NCBI RefSeq assembly: GCF_900116605.1
Contig: NZ_FPBC01000005.1
Coordinates: forward strand, 140,450-204,449
DNA length: 64,000 bases
Source: Pseudomonas marincola
GTDB lineage: Bacteria > Pseudomonadota > Gammaproteobacteria > Pseudomonadales > Pseudomonadaceae
Direction: 5' to 3'
The notes under the pieces were generated by a model, which was given only the letters and a program-made list of their open reading frames with translations, ran no database searches and was not told the DNA's origin. Positions 41,833-50,741 of the stretch are shown piece after piece (position 1 is the first letter of the stretch; every line of letters starts with the position of its first letter). The position numbers were made by a program, and so were the translations under genes.

Positions 41833-43155
41833 ATGGTCTCAAGAACCATTGGGCGTTTTGCCCTGACCTTGTGTGCAAGTAGTGTTTTGGCTTCTCAAGC
41901 CGCCACCGCAGGACTGTTTGACGAGGGGCAGGCTACGCTCCGTTACGCCAACTATCCCTGGATTGGTGACACCCTAGATGAAGCTGAAAATGTACCCAGT
42001 TACAAAGAGGGTGAGTGGACCCATGCCCTTGAACTGAAGTACAGCTCAGGTTACTTGAAGGACTTCATTGGTTTCGATGTGGGCGCCTATGGTGTTGATA
42101 CCCTGGCGACCAAAGACGATGCCACGCGTTTTCAGAATATTCAGGACGAGGATGACGACGGCTACGGCGGGCTGAATAACCTTTACCTGAAGGCGAAATG
42201 GCAAGTGGCCGGCGTTAGTTTCAACGCAGGCTACGGCAAGAAACGTCGAACCTCGCATTTGTATGACGACTCCAATACGCGAATTATCGACGCCACTACA
42301 GTGGGTGCAGATGTCAGTTTTTCCGGAAAGTCGTGGAACGCTTACAGCACATTTTTCAACAAAGCCAGCCAGCGTAATCAGGATGATTTCGGTAATGATC
42401 TCGAGACCTTTCAGGGCGAAAAAATTGATTACATCGGGCTTGCAGGCGGTAGCTTCAAACCCACCGATAACTTGCGTCTGGATGCCGAGTATCTGGAGGC
42501 TAAAGATTACATCCGCCGCAGCTTTTTCGGTGTTAATTACCTGACGCCGATCTCGCCCGAACAATCACTTATCTGGGATGCCCGTTACGGCACCATGAAT
42601 GATGCCGGCTCATTATTCGAGCGTGATTCATTGGGACAATATGCCAATGATCCCGACGGCCTCGATGCCTCATTCAATCAACTGGCGCTTACCTACAAAA
42701 ACGCCCGCCTGGGCGTTACAGGCGGCGTTTGGCGTTCGGACGTCAGCGGTGGTGATTTCAACCGTTTACTTTTCAAAGAGGATCATGGCTGGTGGGATTC
42801 GGATAGCCGCCTGTGGCAATGGTTCGCGCTTGAAGGGGAAACCGCCTATGGCTTGAGCGCCACACAGGACTTCGCTCGGTATGGGCTCCCCGGATTTTCA
42901 TTCACAGTAATCGGCGCGCGCTCCAATGATGCCGATGGCTTCGACGGCTTTTCGCGCCAGGAGTGGCGAACTATCGCCGTTTACCAGTTCCAGAGCGCGA
43001 TACTCAAAGGTTTAAGCATCGCCTGGCTACACATCGATCACCGCGCCGAGGGCACCCCTGACGGTGTTCGTCGCACAGGCACGGTAGCGGGCCCGGCAGC
43101 GTTGGCCCAGGGCATTGCTGATCGCGTTTACATGAATTACATCGTTAAATTCTGA
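41833..43155 (+). CDS. OprD-like outer membrane porin
   Basis: This encodes 440 residues. A signal peptide ends near SQAATAG. The mature protein has alternating beta strands, Asp/Tyr-rich loops and a C-terminal Phe (YMNYIVKF), as required for barrel insertion. SYKEGEWTHALELKYSSGYLKD resembles the N-terminal region of OprD-family channels, which take up aromatic or amino acids. It precedes the arylsulfatase gene by 10 nt, so the pair likely import and hydrolyse a sulfate ester. Confidence 0.78.
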   Translation: MVSRTIGRFALTLCASSVLASQAATAGLFDEGQATLRYANYPWIGDTLDEAENVPSYKEGEWTHALELKYSSGYLKDFIGFDVGAYGVDTLATKDDATRFQNIQDEDDDGYGGLNNLYLKAKWQVAGVSFNAGYGKKRRTSHLYDDSNTRIIDATTVGADVSFSGKSWNAYSTFFNKASQRNQDDFGNDLETFQGEKIDYIGLAGGSFKPTDNLRLDAEYLEAKDYIRRSFFGVNYLTPISPEQSLIWDARYGTMNDAGSLFERDSLGQYANDPDGLDASFNQLALTYKNARLGVTGGVWRSDVSGGDFNRLLFKEDHGWWDSDSRLWQWFALEGETAYGLSATQDFARYGLPGFSFTVIGARSNDADGFDGFSRQEWRTIAVYQFQSAILKGLSIAWLHIDHRAEGTPDGVRRTGTVAGPAALAQGIADRVYMNYIVKF

Positions 43156-43165
43156 GGGTTCAACC

Positions 43166-44725
43166 ATGCATAAATATCTATTTGCGGGCGGGTTATTGGC
43201 TATGACCATGGCAGGCTCAGCAGTGGCGGCCAAGCAGCCAAATATTCTCTTTATCCTCACCGACAACCAGAGTGCTGGGCTGATCGGCACGTATGGCAAT
43301 CCAGATATTAAAACCCCGAATATTGATCGGCTGGCCGATCAGGGAATCAAATTCACTAATGCCTTTGCAGTTAACGGGATGTGTTCGCCGACTCGTGCGA
43401 CCTTGATGACGGGCCTGATGCCTTCACAGCATGGTTTGCACGACTGGCTTAACGATGAAGAGATGAAGGATTGGCCAAAGAGTTGGTCGGCAGTAGCGGA
43501 GTTTCGCAGTGTGCCTTACACGCTCAAACAGAATGGCTACCAAACCGCGATGATTGGAAAGTGGCACCTTGGCCAGCCTTGGAAACCGTCGTTGGGCTTC
43601 GACTACTGGATGACCTTTACCAGCGGGCATACGGTCGATTTCTGGAAGAACACGGTGATTGAGAACGGTAAAGTCAAAGATATTCAGGGCCAGCACATGG
43701 TCGATTATTTCGGCGACAGGGCGGTCGATTACCTGAATAACTATAAGTCAGATAAGCCGTTCTTTCTCGAAGTCTCTTTCGATGGCCCATACATGAACCC
43801 GCCAACCAATATGGGACCGGCGAAGAACCGTTTCTACAAAGATTATGCTGGCAATCCGCTGAACTCATTTCCGAGTGAGCCGGTGAGCAAGAACTACATC
43901 GATCAGTTGGTTGAATACTCCAAGGAAGGGCGCGACGACTTGTTCCTCAACCGCATCATCAAAATGGTGATCGGTAACATGGAAGGTGACCATGCCACGC
44001 GTGCAAACATGGCGTCGCAAAATACCCTGGTGGATGACAATGTCGGGCGTTTGCTGAAAACCCTCGAAGATAAGGGGCTGGCTGATGACACCATTGTAAT
44101 TTTTACCTCCGACCAGGGTACTTACTACGGACAGCACGGTCTCTGGACCCACACGGTGTTGAGCAGCCCTGCAACATTGCAGGAAACCGCGCTGCATATT
44201 CCGCTGATCGTCCGCAAACCCGGCGCAGCAGAGGGCAAACAGGTCGACGCGTTGATCGGTCAGTACGATATTCCAGGCACCATTTTGGCATTGGCCGGAA
44301 TCAACCAACCGTTGGAAAACTCGCCGGGTAAAAACTTCGCTGATCTGCTTGAAGGCAACAAGGTTGGCGAGTTGCATGATGCGGTGTTCTACGAGCAGAC
44401 CGAGACGCGTGGCATTCGTACCCATGAGTTCGCGTATTGGAAGCGTCTGGACAAGGACTTTGGTGAAAGCGAGCTCTACGACATGGTCAACGACCCTGAA
44501 CAACGTAAAAACCTCATCGCAGATCCGGCCTACGCCGCGCAAGTCAAGGAGCTGGACAGCCGTTTAGTGGCGTTCTTCGACAAGTATTCTGACCCTCAAT
44601 ACGACCTGTGGAAAGGCGGTACAGCCAAGGGGTCGCTGTCTCATCCGGATCAGTTTGAAAAGCGCTACGGTAAGTCCTGGAAGCTGGAAACCGCTATTAA
44701 ACCGGCGTTTTCTGAACAGATGTGA
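43166..44725 (+). CDS. Periplasmic arylsulfatase (formylglycine type)
   Basis: This encodes 519 residues with a signal peptide (LLAMTMAGSAVAAK). PNILFILTDNQ holds the first metal-binding Asp, and GMCSPTRATLMTG is the sulfatase signature whose Cys becomes formylglycine; TSDQGTYYGQHGLW gives the second metal site. No AtsB-like activating enzyme is adjacent, so a distant formylglycine-generating enzyme is assumed. Sulfatase next to aromatic amine genes has a precedent: in Klebsiella, tyramine controls arylsulfatase. Substrate here unknown. Confidence 0.9.
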   Translation: MHKYLFAGGLLAMTMAGSAVAAKQPNILFILTDNQSAGLIGTYGNPDIKTPNIDRLADQGIKFTNAFAVNGMCSPTRATLMTGLMPSQHGLHDWLNDEEMKDWPKSWSAVAEFRSVPYTLKQNGYQTAMIGKWHLGQPWKPSLGFDYWMTFTSGHTVDFWKNTVIENGKVKDIQGQHMVDYFGDRAVDYLNNYKSDKPFFLEVSFDGPYMNPPTNMGPAKNRFYKDYAGNPLNSFPSEPVSKNYIDQLVEYSKEGRDDLFLNRIIKMVIGNMEGDHATRANMASQNTLVDDNVGRLLKTLEDKGLADDTIVIFTSDQGTYYGQHGLWTHTVLSSPATLQETALHIPLIVRKPGAAEGKQVDALIGQYDIPGTILALAGINQPLENSPGKNFADLLEGNKVGELHDAVFYEQTETRGIRTHEFAYWKRLDKDFGESELYDMVNDPEQRKNLIADPAYAAQVKELDSRLVAFFDKYSDPQYDLWKGGTAKGSLSHPDQFEKRYGKSWKLETAIKPAFSEQM

Positions 44726-44821
44726 GGTCTGTTAAAGCGATTTAAGCGTTCATTACTTGCATGCTGCACGTGCTCTTGTAGCGAGGGTGCGTGCACTTTT
44801 TAGAACTATTAAGAAGTGCTG

Positions 44822-45244
44822 ATGAATATGCTGATACTGGAAAACGCCACCTTATTGGCTTGCGCACGCTGTGAAGCCCGCCTAAATACGCGGGTAGCAA
44901 TAGCGTTGGAAGGTAAACCGTTGGCTGTGATCGTTGTGGCCGGCAATCCGGTGGCCGGCATCCCGGTGGCCGGCATCCCGGTGGCCGGCATCCCGGTGGC
45001 CGGCAATCCAGTGCCCGACACTTCGGTGCCCAGCACCCCGGTGCCTGTCTCCAGTGCAAATGCGCCCAGTGCAGTTACAGTCAGTGCTCTGCGTGCTCAA
45101 ACGCCTGGATCATGGCTATATACAGATGTTGTCGCAAGGAGCCACATCGCCACGCTGCCGATTGGCCGTTTGCACAGGGTCGTGCAAATACATAAAGCCA
45201 TCGGTGCAACCAGACCACTCATGCATTGGGCTCGGGCAAGTTGA
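44822..45244 (+). CDS. Doubtful ORF with VAG[IN]P pentapeptide repeats
   Basis: If translated from ATG 44822 it gives about 140 residues. The middle holds pentapeptides VAGNP, VAGIP (three times), VAGNP, then degenerate VPDTS and VPSTP. No ribosome site, signal peptide or known domain is visible, and the opposite strand is also open through the repeat, so coding is uncertain. It may be chance open frame over a minisatellite. Confidence 0.25.
   Translation: MNMLILENATLLACARCEARLNTRVAIALEGKPLAVIVVAGNPVAGIPVAGIPVAGIPVAGNPVPDTSVPSTPVPVSSANAPSAVTVSALRAQTPGSWLYTDVVARSHIATLPIGRLHRVVQIHKAIGATRPLMHWARAS
44936..45040. repeat. 15-bp tandem repeat (seven units)
   Basis: Units start at 44936, 44951, 44966, 44981, 44996, 45011 and 45026. 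The core unit is GTGGCCGGCATCCCG, identical in three central copies; the first and fifth differ by a couple of bases and the last two are degenerate. The period is a multiple of three in both strands, so length change would keep any frame. Confidence 0.9.
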
Positions 45245-45402
45245 TTATGAGCGCGAGTGCCTCAGCTTTCCTGCTCCGGTCGAATGAGGCGGAGCAGGGC
45301 GCTGTGTTGCGACTGAAAAAACCACTCAAGAATTGCGTATTCCCATTGCAGCATCGGCAATGGTGCTGCGCAGCTCTGGGGTTGTTAATCCAGCGTGATG
45401 AT

Positions 45403-46728
45403 TTAGAACGCAGTGAAAACCATCAACTGGCTGTACAGATTGGTGTCATTGCCGCCCAGCTGAGTACCGCCCTGATCTGCGCTCTTGTCCGGCTGATACC
45501 AGCCCACCAGCGGCATGATCACCACGTTGTCGGTCACGGCCCACTCGGCGTACACATCAAACTCGTTGCCATCGGTATTGCCGAGGCTGCGGTCGATGGT
45601 GTCGTAGTCGAACCAGAGGGCGCCGATGCTCAGATTCTCCAGCGGCGAAATCTTCATGCTGACATTCTGGATGCGCGAATTGGTGTTGAACGGACCGGCG
45701 TAGTTGCCCGCCACTTCGCCCTGAAACCAGGTACCGAAACCCCGGCTCATGCCATAGAACAGCGGATCGAAGTTTTCCGAAAAGCGGCTGTAGCGATAGC
45801 TCAGGTAAGGGCTTGCCGGCAGATCGGCGAAGGTCCAGCCAGCTTCCAGATACCAGGCGTCTTCGTTATCGCTGTGCGGCTTGTCTTGTCTGGCGTATTC
45901 ACCCGACAGGAACAGGTTTTCAACCCCGGCATTGCCTTGCCCGCGCAGGCTGTAAGTGCGCATGCCGTCGCGTTCAAGCTGGGCTGGGGATGCAAATTCT
46001 TCATCGACATCCTTGCCGTCGATGTAAGTCAGGCCCACAGTGCCTTCTTCGGCAACATGCTCAAGAGTTCCGACATACATTTCGGTTTTTGCCTGAGCTG
46101 GGTTATCCGATTTCAACCACATCAAATCACTGCGCCAGCCTTTTTGCCCGCCTAAGCGCAGGATCGCGGTTTCGTCGAAAGCTTTACGCGCCGCCAAGTA
46201 GTAGGCTCCGCCGCGGTTGAAGCTGCCATCGGCCAAGCCGTTACCCAGATTGAGGGCATCGCCATTGATCAGGAAGCCGTCGCCGACCATTACGTTCTGC
46301 CGGCCGAAGGAGATATCGACGCCATCTTCGCCCAGCACCGGAAACAGCCCGGCGGATTTCCAGCCCAGATACGCGTCTTCAAATTTTGTAGTGCGTTCCG
46401 AACCATCGGTGAAACCAGCTGCGTCACCATCGCCCCATGTCGCAGAACTGAGCAGAGACGCTGCGCCATAAGCGGTGCCGACACCTGCAAGGCCCTGATC
46501 AAAGCTCAAACCGTACTTGATATAACCTTCCTGCCAGGAGGACGAACCCTGGTCGAGCCGACCCGAAAGCGCGTAGTTCTCCTGACTGTGGAAAGCCCCG
46601 AACATGGCTTCAAGGTTGGCGTTGAGGTGAGTGTCTTCGTCTGCATAGAGCTCGTAAGCACTGGCCTGGCTGGCGAAGGCAACGAGTGTGGCGATCAGAC
46701 TCAAGCGAAATGCGTTCGACTGTTTCAT
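45403..46728 (-). CDS. Outer membrane beta-barrel porin (alginate-export-like)
   Basis: This encodes 441 residues. A signal peptide (LSLIATLVAFASQASA) is followed by a barrel with many strands and a C-terminal Phe (YSQLMVFTAF). SFGRQNVMVGDGFLINGDALNLG is a segment typical of alginate-export/DUF1302-like porins seen in hydrocarbon and aromatic clusters. Upstream sit two TGGCA half-sites 21 bp apart, shared with the amine dehydrogenase promoter, so uptake of an aromatic amine or a product is inferred. Confidence 0.78.
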   Translation of the reverse strand: MKQSNAFRLSLIATLVAFASQASAYELYADEDTHLNANLEAMFGAFHSQENYALSGRLDQGSSSWQEGYIKYGLSFDQGLAGVGTAYGAASLLSSATWGDGDAAGFTDGSERTTKFEDAYLGWKSAGLFPVLGEDGVDISFGRQNVMVGDGFLINGDALNLGNGLADGSFNRGGAYYLAARKAFDETAILRLGGQKGWRSDLMWLKSDNPAQAKTEMYVGTLEHVAEEGTVGLTYIDGKDVDEEFASPAQLERDGMRTYSLRGQGNAGVENLFLSGEYARQDKPHSDNEDAWYLEAGWTFADLPASPYLSYRYSRFSENFDPLFYGMSRGFGTWFQGEVAGNYAGPFNTNSRIQNVSMKISPLENLSIGALWFDYDTIDRSLGNTDGNEFDVYAEWAVTDNVVIMPLVGWYQPDKSADQGGTQLGGNDTNLYSQLMVFTAF

Positions 46729-46821
46729 GGGTGACTTCCGTTTTTATTGGTATTGGCGAGTAGGCTCGCGTAGGCCTTCCCGATACTAAGTCGAAGCAAT
46801 CAACGTACTTTTGTGTGGCTC

Positions 46822-46847
46822 TGCCATCGTTATGTTTTTGCCTGCCA
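46822..46847 (-). promoter_or_regulatory. TGGCA direct repeat, 21-bp spacing, upstream of porin
   Basis: On the minus strand TGGCA lies at 46847-46843 and 46826-46822, 21 bp apart. The second unit reads TGGCAGAGCCACACAA and differs from the aauB unit at 39341 by one base over these 16. The nearer half-site is 94 nt from the porin start. Confidence 0.72.
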
Positions 46848-46941
46848 AACTGCGTGGCGAGGCTTTCCTGCAGGCAGCCGAAAAACCGCCGTTCGCGGTT
46901 GCGAACAACGGTGGCTAAGAGGCTCTTGCGGGTGACGCCAG

Positions 46942-48420
46942 TTATGCGTTCTCGCAAAGACGCGGCAGGGTGAAGCAAAACATCGCGCCGCTCGGGCTGA
47001 TGTTCTGCGCCCAGATATCGCCGCGATGACGGGCAATAATGCTCTTGCACAGGGCCAGGCCAATACCGTTGCCGCTGACCTTGGTTGAGAAGAACTCGTC
47101 AAAGAGTTTCTCTTGCTGGCCAGCGCCGATGCCGCGTCCCTGATCTTCAACGCAGAGCATTACCTTGCCTTCATGGCTGTAGGTATACAGGCGCAACTTG
47201 CGTTGGTGTTGCGGCAGGCCGGCGAGTTCCTCAATGGCGTTGAACGCCAGATTGAGAATGACCTGGCCGATTAATACGCGCTCACAACTGATCAGCAGTC
47301 GCTCCTGACACGGTGCAAACTCAATGTCGATAGCGCTTGGCTGGGCTCTCAGGCTGATAAAGTATTGGGTCTCCGCAAGAATCTCGTTGAGATCTGCCAC
47401 TTGCTCGGCCTGATCGAGTTTAACCACGTATTCACGCACGCTCTTGATGATCACCGAGGCGTGTTCGATTTGCCGCACGGCATTATCCAGTCCCCACGCG
47501 GCGCTGCTTTGCGTCGGGTCCAGCTGGTTGAGGCGCATGAGTGTGCCTTCAATGAAGTTGCGTGTAGCTGCCAGCGGTTGGCTCAGCTCATGGGCAATAG
47601 CCAACGCCATCTCACCCATCGCGTTATGCCGCGCCAGATATTCCAGCTTGCGTTCGCTGAGGCGTCTGGCTTCTTCGATATTGACCTGCTCGGTAACGTC
47701 GCGGAACAACAACAGGTGACCGCTGAGGTCGTCTTCAATATCAATCTGCCGGCACGTTGCGTGATGCCAGTGCCAGCTTTTATCGCTGTGCTGAATGCGG
47801 TATTTAACACTGTAGGGTTCGCGGCTCTGTTGCGCGTCTTTAAGGTTCTGCAAAAGGCGCAAGCGTGAGTCTTCATCACAAGCTGCAACGAAGCAGTCAC
47901 CCACCTGCATGGCATTTGCATCGCCGAGCAAGCGCTGCCCTGAGTCGCTGATGAACTGGATATTGCCTTGCGCATCGAGCACGGCAACGCCTTCAGCAAG
48001 GTCCTGCATGAATGCATTGAGGCGGCTCTCGAAGCGTCGCAGGTCGCGCTTAACTTGCTCTTCCCTGGATATGTCACGGAACTGCACCATCAGCACATCG
48101 CGTTGATTGAGATGCACCAGCGTGGCAACAGCCTCGCACAGAATTTCGACACCCTGCTTTGAGCGATAGCCCCACTCAGTAACTTGCTGGCCGCTTTTGA
48201 CCGCGCCTTCGAGCCAGCGCAAGCCATCGGCGCGCGGGTAGCGCGGGCCACTCATGTCGGGCGCTTTCAGCGGCACCAGCTCTTCGAGAGTAAACCCCAG
48301 TACGGTCAGCGCGGCCGTATTGGCCCAGAGAATATCTTTGGTCATGGCATCATGCAGGATCGTGCACATCGGCATCGTCTCCAGCAAGGTCTGAAAATCC
48401 GCTGATCCTGGGGTGAACAT
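46942..48420 (-). CDS. Cytosolic PAS sensor histidine kinase (FixL-like)
   Basis: This encodes 492 residues from MFTPGSADF (ATG 48420); a GTG 21 nt upstream is possible. Two PAS domains occupy residues about 8-125 and 130-255, with no transmembrane helix. The kinase core has the H-box HELSQPLAAT, N-box LNLAFNAIEEL, DQGRGIG, LFDEFFSTK and GNGIGLALC. The signal is probably a cytosolic ligand such as an indole or phenolic metabolite, or redox. Its likely partner is the FixJ-like regulator at 55.6 kb, on the same strand at the other end of the iac genes. Divergent from iacA. Confidence 0.85.
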   Translation of the reverse strand: MFTPGSADFQTLLETMPMCTILHDAMTKDILWANTAALTVLGFTLEELVPLKAPDMSGPRYPRADGLRWLEGAVKSGQQVTEWGYRSKQGVEILCEAVATLVHLNQRDVLMVQFRDISREEQVKRDLRRFESRLNAFMQDLAEGVAVLDAQGNIQFISDSGQRLLGDANAMQVGDCFVAACDEDSRLRLLQNLKDAQQSREPYSVKYRIQHSDKSWHWHHATCRQIDIEDDLSGHLLLFRDVTEQVNIEEARRLSERKLEYLARHNAMGEMALAIAHELSQPLAATRNFIEGTLMRLNQLDPTQSSAAWGLDNAVRQIEHASVIIKSVREYVVKLDQAEQVADLNEILAETQYFISLRAQPSAIDIEFAPCQERLLISCERVLIGQVILNLAFNAIEELAGLPQHQRKLRLYTYSHEGKVMLCVEDQGRGIGAGQQEKLFDEFFSTKVSGNGIGLALCKSIIARHRGDIWAQNISPSGAMFCFTLPRLCENA

Positions 48421-48659
48421 GGTTGCTCTCGTCGTGGGCACTGGAGTCTGAGTTATACCTTCAGCCTAACGCGGGCGCGCCTAGAAGTAACCCGTTGCGC
48501 GCTAGGGGATTTCTTTAGCGAGCCCCGGTGTAGTCACTAATTCTCGGCTGCACGCCCCAATTGAGCACCCCCCGCGAGGGTTCATAGACTGGCTCCATTC
48601 CTGGCCCAGACACCGTTGAGCGTGTGGCGGGCACTACAACAACAAATGGAGAAGACGCC

Positions 48660-49829
48660 ATGTCGCACTCAGCAGTTGCCGAACAGAGCACTGTTCTGGC
48701 TGATGTCAGCAGCGGTATCGATTCACCAGCTTTCAAGGCTGTGCTTGAAGAGGTGCGCCAGCGCCGCGAGGAGTTCGACGCATTGGGCCACGTGCCGGCC
48801 GACATTATCGAGCGTTTCAAGGCCGTGGGTATCTACCGCGCGGCGACCCCAAAGTGCTTCGGCGGGGATGCGATTCCACCGGCAGATTTTCTGCAGATGA
48901 TCGAGTTGATCGCTGAGGCCGACGGCTCTGCTGGCTGGGTTGCAAGCTTCGGCAGTGCCAGTACGTATCTGGCGGCGCTGCCGGTAGAGAGTCAATCCAA
49001 ACTTTATGCCAACAGCCCCGATCTGGTGTTTGCTGGTGGCTTGTTTCCGATTCAGCCGGCAGAAGCGGTCGAGGGTGGGTGGAAGGTCAGTGGCAACTGG
49101 AAGTTCGCCAGTGGTTGCAAAGGGGCAGACGTGCTCGGTGTTGGCATCGGTGGTGGTCAAGGTGGCAAACCCCGTACCGCCTTGTTTCCGGCGGATCAGG
49201 TAGAAATTGTCGAGAACTGGGATGTTGTCGGCCTCAAAGGTACTGGCAGCCACGACCTGCGTATTCAAGGCCAGGTAGTCAGCGACGAGTGGACCTTTAT
49301 TCGCGGCGGCAAACCGACAATCGACGAGCCACTGTATCGCTATCCAACCATCGCCTATGCCGCGCAGGTGCTCGCCGTTGTCAACCTGGGTCTGGCCCGC
49401 GCTGCGCTTGATGAACTCAATCAAATGGCTTCTGGCCGCACCGGAGCCACTGGCGCGCCGAAGCTGGCAGATCGCGCATATTTTCGCGTAGAGACCGCCA
49501 AGATCGAAGCGGATCTGCGCGCCGCCCGTGGTTTCTTTTATGAGTCCACCACTCAGGTTTGGGACTCGATCCTCGCGGGTCATCCAGTAACCAACGAGCA
49601 GGTTTCACTGTTGCGTTTGTCGGCGGCGCACATGGCGCGCGTCGGGGCCAACGTAGTGCAGCGTGCTTACACCCTGGCGGGCATCGTGGCGATTTATTCG
49701 CGCCATCCGCTGCAGCGCTATCTGCGCGACTCGATGGTTGTCACCCAGCACGCCTTTCTCGGCGAAGGCATATACGACGGCGCCGGTTCGGTGATGCTCG
49801 GCGTCGATCCATTCCCCGGATTCCTGTGA
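48660..49829 (+). CDS. iacA: Indole-3-acetate monooxygenase (IacA, acyl-CoA dehydrogenase fold)
   Basis: This encodes 389 residues from ATG 48660 (GGAGAAG upstream). It is a class D flavin monooxygenase of the acyl-CoA dehydrogenase superfamily: GWVASFGSASTYLAALP and WKFASGCKGADVLGVG bind flavin, and SLLRLSAAHMARVGANVVQRAY is the C-terminal helical bundle. IacA performs the first attack on indole-3-acetate, taking reduced flavin from IacG (56.5 kb). The gene set around it leaves little doubt over the family. Confidence 0.9.
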   Translation: MSHSAVAEQSTVLADVSSGIDSPAFKAVLEEVRQRREEFDALGHVPADIIERFKAVGIYRAATPKCFGGDAIPPADFLQMIELIAEADGSAGWVASFGSASTYLAALPVESQSKLYANSPDLVFAGGLFPIQPAEAVEGGWKVSGNWKFASGCKGADVLGVGIGGGQGGKPRTALFPADQVEIVENWDVVGLKGTGSHDLRIQGQVVSDEWTFIRGGKPTIDEPLYRYPTIAYAAQVLAVVNLGLARAALDELNQMASGRTGATGAPKLADRAYFRVETAKIEADLRAARGFFYESTTQVWDSILAGHPVTNEQVSLLRLSAAHMARVGANVVQRAYTLAGIVAIYSRHPLQRYLRDSMVVTQHAFLGEGIYDGAGSVMLGVDPFPGFL

Positions 49830-49874
49830 GCCGTTAAGCGCTCAGCAAACACTCTATTCAGCTAAGGATTGATC

Positions 49875-50243
49875 ATGACTCAGACCACTCAAGAGCCGCT
49901 ACGCGTAATGTTTTGCATTGGCATCACCCAAAACTTCTTCGACCTGCCAACCGGCCAGGGGCTGGATGTGTGGAAGGGCTTCAGCGCCATGATGGGCTCG
50001 TTGGGCGCGATGCCAGGAATTAATGTACTCGGCGCGTTGGATGATGACCGCTTGATGGTTGGCCCGTCGACCACCTCGCCATGGACCGTTTACATCATGG
50101 CCGATGTCGATTGCCACCAGAGCGTGATCGACGCCTGCAACCTGTTCCGCACCACGCCGGTTGGCGAATACAGCCTGTGGAAATACGCCAAGGTTGAAGC
50201 GCGTATCGGCCGCCCGCTGACCATTCCAGAAGCGGCGCGCTAA
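49875..50243 (+). CDS. iacB: IacB family protein
   Basis: This encodes 122 residues from ATG 49875 (AAGGA upstream; in-frame TTG 49869 rejected). A small alpha/beta protein of ferredoxin-like, EthD-type appearance (GMPGINVLGALDDDRLMVG; VGEYSLWKYAKVEAR). In described iac clusters iacB lies right after iacA and its role is unsettled. It begins 45 nt after iacA. Confidence 0.82.
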   Translation: MTQTTQEPLRVMFCIGITQNFFDLPTGQGLDVWKGFSAMMGSLGAMPGINVLGALDDDRLMVGPSTTSPWTVYIMADVDCHQSVIDACNLFRTTPVGEYSLWKYAKVEARIGRPLTIPEAAR

Positions 50244-50246
50244 GCC

Positions 50247-50741
50247 ATGAACAGCGCAATCGAGTCGCTACAGCAGCGCCTTGCCGTGCTTGAGGCGCAG
50301 AGTGATATTCGCCGCCTGTTGGCGCGGTACATGGACTTCTGCGATGTGCCTCATGCTCCGACTCAGGTAGCGGATCTGGCTGCGTTGTTTGCTGCGGACG
50401 CTATCTGGGAAGGCGTTGGCGCTGATGCCGAGCAGACTTTTGGTCGTCAACAGGGTCGCCAGGCCGTTGCCGAATTTGTCGCCAGCTATCTGCCGCCGGC
50501 AAGTCACTTTTCACTGAACCTGCACTTTCTCACCAGTGAGTTGTTGCAGGTCGATGAGAGCGCCAGTCGCGCCAGCGGGCAATGGATCATGCAGCAGATT
50601 TCGAGCTACACCGAAGGCGGCAGTGAGCTTATCAGTGCGCGCCTGAATATCGACTTCGTCTGTGTCGATGGCCAGTGGTATATCGCCCACTTTCGCACGT
50701 GTCGGTTGTTCCATTCACCGCTTGGAGAGGCAGCTCGATGA
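50247..50741 (+). CDS. iacI: SnoaL-like protein (IacI)
   Basis: This encodes 164 residues of cystatin-like SnoaL fold (RRLLARYMDFCDV; LAALFAADAIWEGVG; DGQWYIAHFRTC). IacI is part of the auxin catabolic set and is thought to be an accessory or cyclase-like protein. It starts 3 nt after iacB; its TGA overlaps the iacH ATG. Here it lies before iacH, whereas in P. putida 1290 iacHI are set apart. Confidence 0.83.
   Translation: MNSAIESLQQRLAVLEAQSDIRRLLARYMDFCDVPHAPTQVADLAALFAADAIWEGVGADAEQTFGRQQGRQAVAEFVASYLPPASHFSLNLHFLTSELLQVDESASRASGQWIMQQISSYTEGGSELISARLNIDFVCVDGQWYIAHFRTCRLFHSPLGEAAR

Larger units (their letters stand above)
44726..45402. other. Gene-poor stretch around a tandem repeat
   Basis: Apart from the 15-bp repeat and the doubtful open frame that runs through it, nothing was recognised. 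The frame at 44822-45244 starts at an ATG without clear ribosome site and has no signal peptide. Confidence 0.4.

Noticed and set aside
44936..45040. CRISPR-like array
   Set aside because: Units are contiguous 15-mers without spacers, so it is a simple tandem repeat.
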